Shown here: positions 15,093 to 26,056 of the stretch, one piece after another
How positions within the stretch are numbered: position 1 is the first letter of the stretch
Layout: each line of letters starts with the position of its first letter
Origin: Candidatus Peribacteraceae bacterium
Lineage (GTDB): Bacteria; Patescibacteriota; Gracilibacteria; Peribacterales; Peribacteraceae
Length of the DNA stretch: 38,176 nucleotides
Assembly (NCBI GenBank): GCA_028711445.1
Contig: JAQTSD010000009.1
Coordinates: 1 to 38,176 of the forward strand
Reading direction: 5' to 3'
The notes under the pieces: model-generated
The model's input: only the letters and a program-made list of their open reading frames with translations
Told to the model about the DNA's origin: nothing
The model's database searches: none
Program-made: the position numbers and the translations under genes

Positions 15093-16175
15093 ATGCCCGA
15101 ACGACATGAACAACCCCACGATGCATCGCAAGCGCAGCGAAATGCCGCAGAGAACGTTGCCAATCGTCGTAATTTCCTTAGAATCAGTGCAATTTCCGCT
15201 GCAACAACCATCCTATCTTCTTCCTCCTGTACCATGGAACATCCCGATCATAATGATGATGTAGCCCCCGTAAAAGCACATGCGCACAAGAAGCACGAAA
15301 GCCACGGTCATCCCGACATGGACAAGGAATTGCGCGACCAGATGAAGCATCCTTTCCACACAAACCCGGAGCAGTGGCTCGAAACGCACGGAAAGGATCT
15401 CGACGCCTGCTTCGACTGCTCCGGTGAACCCGTGACAGAAGTGACGATCGTCTGCATCGATGAACGCATGACCATGGCTCTCAAGACTGCCTCCGGTAAG
15501 CGCGTACTACGCATGGCGGGATCCGGCGTGCTCTTCTCGAAAGCACTCACTGAGGACGAACAAATCGAGGAACTCGCGGACAGCCTCGCACAGTACGTCG
15601 CAGCTCTCGCGCAAGCGAGCGGCATAGATGTAAGTTCCATCAAGCTCAAGATCAGCTCGCACCTCACCTGCGGTGCGGCAGCCAAGAAGTTCGGCGCCGA
15701 GAGCGCCGACCCCGATGAGAGTGCTCGAGAGTACCAACAGAAAGCGGTAGCAGCACTCAAGGCTCGCGGCATCAATGCCGAATTCACCAATGACGCCCCA
15801 ATGAACGACAACACCGCACACAATGCGCTCGCCACAATCGTCGATTTCAGCCGCGGCCGCCTGCAACGAACGCCCATCACTGTGGAAAACGTGGATGGGA
15901 TGGCGCAGCCCATGACGCTCAATACGTTCGTCGTCTCCTCCCCAAGTGATGCGAAGGCGCTGGAAGACGCGCTGCTCTCGATCGGAATAGCTTCCGGCTC
16001 GCACAGTTACGGCGAGCAGCTGAAACAGTACACCTTCCTCGTCCTCATCGATCCCGCAGATCCGAAGCGTTCATGGCAATTCGTCTCCGATCTTACCGCA
16101 GGTGCGAAGCCGTTCGAGGCGAAGGGTATCAAGGTGAAGATTGTGACACGGGAAGCGCCGAAGGATGAAAAGTGA
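15093..16175 (+). CDS. Tat-exported beta-carbonic-anhydrase-like protein with His-rich linker
   Basis: A 360-residue protein. It begins with a twin-arginine signal (NRRNFLRISAIS, R25-R26), ending near LSSSSC (C46), which may be a weak lipobox. A His-rich stretch follows (about 50-90: HPDHND, HAHKKHESHGH), a likely metal-binding linker. Residues ~115-350 carry the beta-carbonic-anhydrase zinc pattern C121-x-D123-x-R125 (VCIDERM) with H190-x-x-C193 (SSHLTCGAA). So it would be a folded, metal-loaded enzyme or metal binder on the outer face of the membrane. CO2 hydration activity is inferred only from the ligands; the rest is divergent. The ATG follows the CU-rich tract TTTCCCTCCTCCT. It overlaps a possible long form of the next gene by 11 bp. 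Confidence 0.75.
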   Translation: MPERHEQPHDASQAQRNAAENVANRRNFLRISAISAATTILSSSSCTMEHPDHNDDVAPVKAHAHKKHESHGHPDMDKELRDQMKHPFHTNPEQWLETHGKDLDACFDCSGEPVTEVTIVCIDERMTMALKTASGKRVLRMAGSGVLFSKALTEDEQIEELADSLAQYVAALAQASGIDVSSIKLKISSHLTCGAAAKKFGAESADPDESAREYQQKAVAALKARGINAEFTNDAPMNDNTAHNALATIVDFSRGRLQRTPITVENVDGMAQPMTLNTFVVSSPSDAKALEDALLSIGIASGSHSYGEQLKQYTFLVLIDPADPKRSWQFVSDLTAGAKPFEAKGIKVKIVTREAPKDEK

Positions 16176-16191
16176 TATCATCCCTCTCCTT

Positions 16192-16713
16192 ATGACGTCT
16201 ACCCCAGACTCGTTAAGAGGCGAAGCGAATGACGACATGCCCTCAGCCGGTGCATTCCAAAGCGAGATCCGGAGAGCCCTTGGGCTGAGCCAGCAACAAC
16301 TTGCACAGATCATGAATGCCTCCATGAGCACAGTGAGCCTCTCGGAAGCTGGCAAGAGGCATTTTTCTCCGGAGATGGAATTGAGTTTCATGCAAGCAAC
16401 AGGAATACCGCCATGGCTTCTATCTTTCCTCTATTACTTGGAGGCCAAACAATCTGGCGACTGGAAAATTGGACAAATTTCGAATGGAAGTGAGGTCGAT
16501 CCTTCGCAATGGCAAGAGGTGATACAACTCCTCGAAGAGATTGACCAATGGGTCATTGGGCGCTTGCAAACAGTCCGGCAGAATTTAATTGCCATTATTG
16601 CACAGAATCCGAGGAATCAAACCATTCGTCAGCAACGCAAATCACTCCTCCAACATGTCGGCCTCCTCAAAGACGGCACATTACAAACGAATACAGCTCA
16701 CAAACCTACTTAA
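16192..16713 (+). CDS. XRE-type helix-turn-helix protein
   Basis: A DNA-binding protein of 173 residues. The HTH lies at about 22-75: IRRALGLSQQQLAQIMNASMSTVSLSEAGKRHFSPE, followed by a helical C-terminal part without a recognised domain. The ATG at 16192 is chosen because a TATCAT box (16176-16181) and a CU-rich tract lie just before it; the ATG at 16165 would overlap the preceding gene and has AAGG with no spacing. Its target is unknown; the neighbouring Tat-exported metalloprotein is a candidate by position. The 3' end overlaps the convergent atpG by 8 bp. The coding part is more AT-rich than its neighbours. Confidence 0.85.
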   Translation: MTSTPDSLRGEANDDMPSAGAFQSEIRRALGLSQQQLAQIMNASMSTVSLSEAGKRHFSPEMELSFMQATGIPPWLLSFLYYLEAKQSGDWKIGQISNGSEVDPSQWQEVIQLLEEIDQWVIGRLQTVRQNLIAIIAQNPRNQTIRQQRKSLLQHVGLLKDGTLQTNTAHKPT

Positions 16714-17635
16714 TCGATGCCACCGCAGCGGATATCTCCGAGAGCTCCGCCGTGATCTTCTCCTGGCGCGTGCGGTTGTAGGTGAGGGTCAGATCCCCCA
16801 ATAAACTCGTCGCGTTATCCGAAGCGGCACGCATGGCAACCATACGGGCGGAATGCTCGGAAGCCGCAGTTTCGAGGGCGGCTTGGTAGATCTGCATTTC
16901 GGTCAGCTTCGGCAGGATCGTTGCGAGCACCTCGTCCTGCGACGGTTCGAAAAGATACTCCCCTGTTGCGGACTCTTTGGAGAGTTGCGTCTCCTCGGAA
17001 GCACGCTTTCGCTTGGGCAGGATGCTCAGGATCATCTCCTTCAGCTCTGACTTGGAGAGTGGAAGCAACACCTTCACCATCGGATCCTGCACGAGCGCCG
17101 AGATGCAATCCGGGAACAGGAGGACGACGTGATCGTAGGTGCCGGCGAGGAACCCCTCCGTCGCCATCTTCGTGATCGGAAGGATGTCACGGACCGTCGG
17201 GTGCGCCGTAATCGCGGGGAACGCGGCGATGACGGACGCTCCATTTGCGACAAGAGCATGCTGCCCCTTCTTACCGACGGCAATGAAATCCACCCGTTCA
17301 AAATGCGGCAGATTTTTGAGGGACCTGAGATACTGCCCGGCCATGCGCGCCATCGCAGCGTTGAGATTGCCGCACATCCCGCGATCGGGAGTGAAGAGAA
17401 TTGCGAGCACTTTCGTCGCTGGTTTTTCAGAAAGATACGGGTGGAGTTCGGGATGCACGTCCGCGAGACGCTCGAGGATCTTCCATGCCGAGAACGCATA
17501 CTTCCGCAACATCGTGGCATTTCCTACGGAACGGCGCATCTTGGACGCGGAGACCAGCTCCATCGCCTTCGTCACCTGACGCGTGGAGCGGATTGCCTTC
17601 ATCTTTCGCCGAAGATCGCGGAGACTCCGTGGCAT
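16706..17635 (-). CDS. atpG: ATP synthase F1 gamma subunit
   Basis: Central rotor stalk of F1. 309 residues, slightly longer than usual. The N-terminal helix (LRDLRRKMKAIRSTRQVTKAMELVSASKMRR) and the C-terminal helix (ALETAASEHSARMVAMRAASDNATSLL, then LTLTYNRTRQEKITAELSEI) are the two conserved coiled-coil ends. It is the last gene of the operon, 8 bp after atpA. The ATG is preceded by TCCTCTC, not a Shine-Dalgarno. A short Ser/Glu/Lys-rich insert lies near residues 205-225. Its end overlaps the convergent XRE gene by 8 bp. Confidence 0.97.
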   Translation of the reverse strand: MPRSLRDLRRKMKAIRSTRQVTKAMELVSASKMRRSVGNATMLRKYAFSAWKILERLADVHPELHPYLSEKPATKVLAILFTPDRGMCGNLNAAMARMAGQYLRSLKNLPHFERVDFIAVGKKGQHALVANGASVIAAFPAITAHPTVRDILPITKMATEGFLAGTYDHVVLLFPDCISALVQDPMVKVLLPLSKSELKEMILSILPKRKRASEETQLSKESATGEYLFEPSQDEVLATILPKLTEMQIYQAALETAASEHSARMVAMRAASDNATSLLGDLTLTYNRTRQEKITAELSEISAAVASIK

Positions 17636-17643
17636 GAGAGGAT

Positions 17644-19167
<1,524 letters not shown>

Positions 19168-19178
19168 GGGAGAGAGGG

Positions 19179-19601
19179 TTAGGACTGGGATGAAGATGAG
19201 GAAGTGCGAAGTTCCCGCATAGCCGTGAGGAGCAGGGAGCGAACGGTATATTCGAGGCGCTCATCGCCGATCTCGACGCGTACGCCCCCGATGAGGGACG
19301 GCTCGATGTGCTGCGCCGCGATGTCCGCGGAACGCGGCAGCGCTTTGAGCGCCGCTGCGAGAGAGTGCATGCTCTGTTCGGCATGTTCTTTGGACGCAAA
19401 GACAGCCGTGACCGGCTCGCTTCCGCCAAGGGCGATAGACGCTTCTTTCAGTAAGCGCGGAAAGATGCGGATGGTGCTCTTGAGTCCCTTCAGTTCGAGG
19501 AGTGCGAGTGCCGCCTCCGCGAGCAACGGTTGATCTTTCTCGGGGATCTCCCGACTCAGCTCGATGCAAGCCCGCGCGATGCGTTGTGCGTCCGTCTTCA
19601 T
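19179..19601 (-). CDS. atpH: ATP synthase F1 delta subunit (short)
   Basis: Peripheral-stalk subunit joining F1 to the b subunits. At 140 residues it is shorter than the usual 170-180. The N-terminal helical part is reduced ([15 protein letters not shown]), while the C-terminal signature [26 protein letters not shown] (cf. GGxxxxIGDxxxDxS) is well kept. Its start overlaps the atpF stop by 4 bp, implying translational coupling. Identification rests on the C-terminal motif and on operon position. Confidence 0.9.
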   Translation of the reverse strand: MKTDAQRIARACIELSREIPEKDQPLLAEAALALLELKGLKSTIRIFPRLLKEASIALGGSEPVTAVFASKEHAEQSMHSLAAALKALPRSADIAAQHIEPSLIGGVRVEIGDERLEYTVRSLLLTAMRELRTSSSSSQS

Positions 19602-20104
19602 TTCAGGAGCGCGGGAATGTCCTTCTTGAGGGATTCGAGAATGCGTGTCTGATCGGCAGAGGAGAACTCGCGTGCGAGGATCTTCTCGCTCAAGCCGACG
19701 ATCACTCCCGCGATGCGCCCTTGCAGCTCACTCAGTGCCCGATCGCGCTCTTCGGCAACGGACTGCTTGCCGCGTTCTATGAGAAGGGCCGCCTCCTTGC
19801 TCGCGCGCTCGAGAATGTCCGCCTGCACCTGTTCAGCTTGTTTCTTGGCGGTTTCGAGCAGCTTGCCGCACTCGGCATCGATCTTCTTCAGTTTCTCGAC
19901 GCGGATCGCTTCCATCTCCTTCGCCTGCTCTTCGAGCTTCTTCGCCTTCTCCGCCGCCGCGCGGATGCGCTCGGTGCGGTCATCGAGGAGCTTGAGGATC
20001 GGCTTGTAGATGAAGAAGCCGAGGACACCAGCCACGATGAGGAAGTTCACGATCTGCGCGATGAGCAGACCCCACTGAATGCCGAGTTTCGTAAGCAGTT
20101 CCAT
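19598..20104 (-). CDS. atpF: ATP synthase Fo b subunit
   Basis: Peripheral stalk of the ATP synthase. 168 residues: one N-terminal membrane helix (about 10-32, LIAQIVNFLIVAGVLGFFIY), followed by KPILKLLDDRTERIRAAAEKAKKLEEQAKEMEA and a long charged coiled coil, as expected. The standard single-b form is present; no second b-type gene is seen. It overlaps atpH by 4 bp and is 76 bp after atpE. Confidence 0.96.
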   Translation of the reverse strand: MELLTKLGIQWGLLIAQIVNFLIVAGVLGFFIYKPILKLLDDRTERIRAAAEKAKKLEEQAKEMEAIRVEKLKKIDAECGKLLETAKKQAEQVQADILERASKEAALLIERGKQSVAEERDRALSELQGRIAGVIVGLSEKILAREFSSADQTRILESLKKDIPALLK

Positions 20105-20180
20105 GGTGAGGACTTAAGGGTAAGAGTGAGAAACAAGGAGTGCACCTCCTCGCAAAACGCCGATCTCAGGAGCAAGTTCT

Positions 20181-20444
20181 TTAGACGAACTTGATGATGA
20201 GGGCGACGACGAGCGAGTAGATGGCGATAGCTTCTGTGAATGCGACGGCCAAGACCATCGGCGTCTGGATGCGGCTGGCAGCTTCAGGATTGCGGCCGAT
20301 CGCGTCCATCGCGCGGCTGGCCATCCAACCGATGGAGAAGGCCGGCATGAAAGCGCCGCCCACCATGGTAAGGGCTACGAGCAAGTTCTTGTCGAGCACA
20401 TTGGCGACCTGTGCCGCCGTGTTCGCAACTTCTGCGGGTTCCAT
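20181..20444 (-). CDS. atpE: ATP synthase Fo c subunit
   Basis: Membrane rotor subunit. 87 residues with two helices joined by the polar loop GRNPEAA. The ion-binding carboxylate is Glu71 in helix 2 (VAFTEAIAIY). The residues next to it (A72, A74) lack the Ser/Thr pair typical of sodium-binding rings, so proton coupling is the likelier reading. In helix 1 the usual GxGxGxG packing motif is changed to MPAFSIG (33-39), with only the last Gly kept. Gaps of 76 bp (to atpF) and 80 bp (from atpB) isolate it, as is common for the most strongly translated subunit. The ATG is preceded by CCCACTTTTCTCCT. Confidence 0.97.
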   Translation of the reverse strand: MEPAEVANTAAQVANVLDKNLLVALTMVGGAFMPAFSIGWMASRAMDAIGRNPEAASRIQTPMVLAVAFTEAIAIYSLVVALIIKFV

Positions 20445-20524
20445 AGGAGAAAAGTGGGAAAGGAGTGAAAAAAGGCGGAAGGATGGTACTGAAGCCCTTG
20501 CCGCGAAGCAAGGGAGGAAGGTTC

Positions 20525-21343
20525 TTAGGTAAGCGCGGGAGAAGGAGCGGCATGCGACGCGTGCGCATGGGAAGATGCATGGTGTTCGCCGTGCCCCGTC
20601 GTCCCCATCTTGATGAAGACGAGCGTGAGCAGCGAGAAGACGAGTGCCTGGATGAACCCGACGAAGAGCTCGAGACCCATGAAGGGAATCGGCGCGAGGT
20701 ACGGCATGAGGAAGCTGATGACGACGAGGAGCACTTCACCCGCGAAGATGTTCCCGAAGAGACGAAAGGTGAAGGAAATGATCTTGGCGCACTCCGCAAT
20801 GAGCTCGAGGATGCCCACGAAACTCCCGATGGGATCCTTCCAAGGCGCCACGAAGAACTTCCCCGCATAAGAGAAGAACCCGAGCGCCCAGACGCCGTAG
20901 ATCTGCGTGGCCACCACGGAAATAATCGCGATGGCGAGCGTCATATTCACGTCCGCATTCATGGAGCGGAAGATCGGCAGATTCAAGATTTTCCCCTCGT
21001 GCTCGCCGAGAATCGTGATACTCCCAACACCCGGCAGGATGCCCATCCAGTTCGCCGTGAGAAGGAAGATGAAGATCGTCGCGACAATCGGGAAGAAGCG
21101 CTTCGTTTGCTTGCGATCCTGCACGATGGAGTCGAAGAAATTGAAGAGGGCCTCCACCATGATTTCGATGAATCCCTGAAACCGCCCCGGCACCTCACGA
21201 TAGCGTGTGCGCCGCACGAAATACGCGACGAGGAAGAGGACGGCCATCGCGAGCCACGCCATGATGAGCGTGTTGCGTACCGGGAAACTCCCGATGTGAG
21301 CGAGGGTCTCGGAGGCCAGTGGCGGTGTCTCGAAGTGAGCCAT
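20525..21343 (-). CDS. atpB: ATP synthase Fo a subunit
   Basis: Stator channel subunit next to the c-ring. 272 residues with five or six membrane helices. The essential arginine is in SFTFRLFGNIFAGE, and the final helices (PFMGLELFVGFIQALVFSLLTLVFI) are typical. The C-terminal tail is His/Ala-rich (HGEHHASSHAHASHAAPSP), an unusual soluble extension of unknown role. The ATG at 21343 directly follows the stop of the AtpZ/I-like gene (TAAATG), indicating coupled translation. Confidence 0.97.
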   Translation of the reverse strand: MAHFETPPLASETLAHIGSFPVRNTLIMAWLAMAVLFLVAYFVRRTRYREVPGRFQGFIEIMVEALFNFFDSIVQDRKQTKRFFPIVATIFIFLLTANWMGILPGVGSITILGEHEGKILNLPIFRSMNADVNMTLAIAIISVVATQIYGVWALGFFSYAGKFFVAPWKDPIGSFVGILELIAECAKIISFTFRLFGNIFAGEVLLVVISFLMPYLAPIPFMGLELFVGFIQALVFSLLTLVFIKMGTTGHGEHHASSHAHASHAAPSPALT

Positions 21344-21595
21344 TTACTTCTTGGATGGGGAGAGGATGGTCGTCAGCTTGCGCTTGAGACCGATGGTCGT
21401 GATGACGATGGCGAGCACGAAGCCGATGAGCAGAAGGAACGGAGACGTCCCGAACGTTCGGTCAAGGTACGCTCCGCCGAAACCGAGAACCGCGATGGGA
21501 ATCGCGATGATGAACCCGAGATCCCACGCGAGTCGGATGGCCAGAAAAATGGAAGGTGGGCTATCGGGCCGGTTCGGGGAGGGAGTGGAAGGCAT
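21344..21595 (-). CDS. AtpZ/AtpI-like ATP synthase accessory membrane protein
   Basis: An 83-residue protein with two membrane helices: AIRLAWDLGFIIAIPIAVLGFGGAYLDRTFG and LLLIGFVLAIVITTIGLKRKL. The GGAYLDRTFG turn followed by a second helix is the mark of the small AtpZ/AtpI-type proteins placed before atpB, thought to help ring assembly or magnesium supply. It lies between atpC and atpB here. Three bases separate it from atpC; its stop abuts the atpB start. Confidence 0.85.
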   Translation of the reverse strand: MPSTPSPNRPDSPPSIFLAIRLAWDLGFIIAIPIAVLGFGGAYLDRTFGTSPFLLLIGFVLAIVITTIGLKRKLTTILSPSKK

Positions 21596-21598
21596 GGA

Positions 21599-22048
21599 TC
21601 ATTGTTCATCGGAACCGGGAACCGGCGGGGTGATCCCTCTGTGGGAACGGTGGCGCCGGATGACCTGGAGGCGCGCGAGCTCGCGATCGAGGATCGCGGC
21701 GGCTTCCGCCACGCCCTCCGCATCGGCTCTTCGCTCCTTCATGAGCTTTTGCGCGTCTTCCTTCGCTTTTGAAACGGCAACCTCCTCCAGCTCCTCCGCG
21801 CGGTCAGCCGTGTCGACGAGGAGGCGGATGGACTGCCCGTCGATCTCGATGACGCCGCGGGTGACGGCGAAGAGATGCTCCTCTCCGCCCGCGCGCACCG
21901 TGACGGTGCCGGGGGCGACGATGGAAATCAGAGGAATGTGGTGCGGAAGGACGGTGATCTCGCCCTGCGGCGTCGGGATGGACACGGCATCGGCCGCTCC
22001 TTCGTAGACGGCGCGTTCCGGCGTGATGATTTCGACGTGAATCTGCAT
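21599..22048 (-). CDS. atpC: ATP synthase F1 epsilon subunit
   Basis: Inhibitory rotor subunit. 149 residues: the N-terminal beta-sandwich has IHVEIITPERAVYEG, PTPQGEITVLPHHIPLIS and GVIEIDGQSIRLLVDTADRAEEL; the C-terminal helical hairpin is AKEDAQKLMKERRADAEGVAEAAAILDRELARLQVIRRHR. Three bases separate it from atpD upstream and from the AtpZ/I-like gene downstream. The C-terminus has a short Pro/Gly-rich tail. Confidence 0.96.
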   Translation of the reverse strand: MQIHVEIITPERAVYEGAADAVSIPTPQGEITVLPHHIPLISIVAPGTVTVRAGGEEHLFAVTRGVIEIDGQSIRLLVDTADRAEELEEVAVSKAKEDAQKLMKERRADAEGVAEAAAILDRELARLQVIRRHRSHRGITPPVPGSDEQ

Positions 22049-22051
22049 GGA

Positions 22052-24638
<2,587 letters not shown>

Positions 24639-24652
24639 CATGAGATGATACG

Positions 24653-25381
24653 ATGCGTTCACTTTTCCTCATGCCTATGAGACAGAATAGCAAACGTGTT
24701 TATTGGCTTCTGGGCGCGGCAAGCATCCCCTTCCTCGTCAAAATCTCCGTGCTCTCCTTGGGGGTGAGCGGCTACCTGCTGCAGTCGCTCTACAAAGTCT
24801 TCCAGCTGATCGTGCCGGGCGTGTGGCGATACCGGGACGGCAAGACGGGGGCGCGGATAGTCTGGCCGACGGATGAACCTCATCCTTCGGCGGTTCTCTG
24901 GATCATGGCGACTCTCATCGCCCTCGTCCTCTCTCTGAGTGCCATCATCGCCCTGCAGCTGCTCATCCCCCTTTTCTACCTCGATCCCGCAACGCTGCGC
25001 CGGGGGCTGGATGCTCGTTTCGCAGTCGGTCCGGTGGGCGCGGTGGCGGTTGTCGTCTTCCTCTCTTTCTTAAATTCTGCGCTCGAGGAGCTGCACTTCC
25101 GCGTATGGCTCGACCGCGAGCTGTCGCGCAGTACGGGAGACGCGATCGGCATCATCACCTCCGCTTCCCTCTTCGGCTTGATGCACGGATTGATCTTCCT
25201 CGGCTTACCGGATGTGCCCACGTCACTCATTCCGTTGGCCATCATCGGCCTCGCCATCGGAGGCATCTGCTGGAGTCTGCTCTTGCGAAAATCCGGCGGG
25301 ATCTACGCCGCATGGTGGAGCCACGGACTGACCGACGCCCTGCTCCTCGGCTGGGGTCTTCATTGGTTGGGATACCTATAA
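24653..25381 (+). CDS. CPBP-family intramembrane metalloprotease
   Basis: A 242-residue membrane protein with about six hydrophobic segments. The three CPBP (Abi/CAAX-type) motifs are complete: E145-E146-xxx-R150 (LEELHFRVWL), FGLMH178 and H224-xxx-D228 (WWSHGLTD). The family cleaves membrane-embedded peptides; bacterial members serve in protein maturation or bacteriocin self-protection. The substrate here is unknown. Other in-frame starts at 24671 and 24677 are possible. It begins 14 bp after tgt and may be co-transcribed. A family B palindrome follows, between it and the convergent rplU. Confidence 0.9.
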   Translation: MRSLFLMPMRQNSKRVYWLLGAASIPFLVKISVLSLGVSGYLLQSLYKVFQLIVPGVWRYRDGKTGARIVWPTDEPHPSAVLWIMATLIALVLSLSAIIALQLLIPLFYLDPATLRRGLDARFAVGPVGAVAVVVFLSFLNSALEELHFRVWLDRELSRSTGDAIGIITSASLFGLMHGLIFLGLPDVPTSLIPLAIIGLAIGGICWSLLLRKSGGIYAAWWSHGLTDALLLGWGLHWLGYL

Positions 25382-25398
25382 GGAACCGACGAAAAACA

Positions 25399-25427
25399 CG
25401 TCATGGTGAGTGCGTCGAACCATGACG
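25399..25427. repeat. Intergenic palindrome, family B copy 2
   Basis: CGTCATGGT (25399-25407) and ACCATGACG (25419-25427) form a perfect 9-bp stem with an 11-nt loop. Bases AAAACA just before the stem and GAG/TCGA in the loop are shared with 14345-14374. It sits between convergent genes (CPBP protease and rplU) and may be a two-way terminator. Confidence 0.65.
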
Positions 25428-25436
25428 CTCATTCCA

Positions 25437-25751
25437 TTACCCCTGGATCTTGGTCACCTCCACCTCCGTAAAGTCCTGCCGGTGGCCGAAGAAGTGCAGC
25501 TGCCTCTTGCGCTTGCCGTGGATCGCCCCGCGCACCTTGTCGGTCTTGCCGTGCTTCAGCACCTTCGCCGTGACCGAAGCACCTGTGACGAGGGGCGTCC
25601 CGATCGTGACGGCCGCCTTGTCCTTGGAGACGAGCATCACCTTGTCGAAGGTCACGGTTTTGCCCGGCTCGGCGGCGATGAGCGGCACCTTGATTTTATC
25701 CCCCTCGGACACCTTCTCCTGGAAGCCTGCGATGGAAACGACTGCGAACAT
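25437..25751 (-). CDS. rplU: Ribosomal protein L21
   Basis: Large-subunit ribosomal protein. 104 residues from the ATG at 25751, normal length: MFAVVSIAGFQEKVSEGDKIKV, FDKVMLVSKD, IGTPLVTGASVTAKVLKHG, then the basic KRKRQLHFFGHRQDFTEVEV. The last part matches the family signature (K.RR...GHRQ.yTev.I). A TACACT box (25761-25766, minus) is 9 nt upstream. L27, the usual partner, does not follow. The same frame is open for a further 86 codons upstream (to 26009), see the next entry. Confidence 0.93.
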   Translation of the reverse strand: MFAVVSIAGFQEKVSEGDKIKVPLIAAEPGKTVTFDKVMLVSKDKAAVTIGTPLVTGASVTAKVLKHGKTDKVRGAIHGKRKRQLHFFGHRQDFTEVEVTKIQG

Positions 25752-26056
25752 GACCGCAGGAGTGTAAGGAAAGCCATGTGACGGGGCAAGAGAAAAATCA
25801 GTCGAGAAGCCGATGCACGGGATTGCCACATCCCGCTCCCGCAGGGCGGCAATCACATTGAACCCGTAGATGATGCGACCGGAGGGAAAGATCGGTGTAC
25901 GGCCAAGCAGAGGATCCAGAAGGCCCTGCAGTCTCTTGATCTGTTCCGGACTGACCTTCGAAGAATTCTCTGCCGTGACCGGCCGCTCCCGTAGAGGGAG
26001 CCCTACCATGATGGAGGCATTCTTCTCTCATCGGACGAGGAGTCGACAGTTTCTGC
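25752..26056 (-). other. Gap upstream of rplU with an in-frame open extension
   Basis: This 305-bp gap lies between the large secreted protein gene and rplU, both on the minus strand. The rplU frame stays open from an ATG at 26009, giving 86 extra residues (with GRIIYGFNVIAALRERD and PCIGFSTDFS) that look protein-like but match nothing I know. It could be an N-terminal extension of L21, a remnant of another gene, or chance. The TACACT box near 25761 favours the short rplU form. Confidence 0.35.

Noticed and set aside
14516-15235. Long form (239 residues) of the DoxX protein
   Set aside because: The extra 101 residues are Cys/Arg-rich, antisense to the Tat-exported protein gene, and unlike the DoxX family.
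20465-21772. 435-codon plus-strand frame across atpB, the AtpZ/I-like gene and atpC
   Set aside because: Extremely charged, low-complexity product (Arg, Glu, Asp) mirroring membrane-protein codons on the other strand; a shadow.
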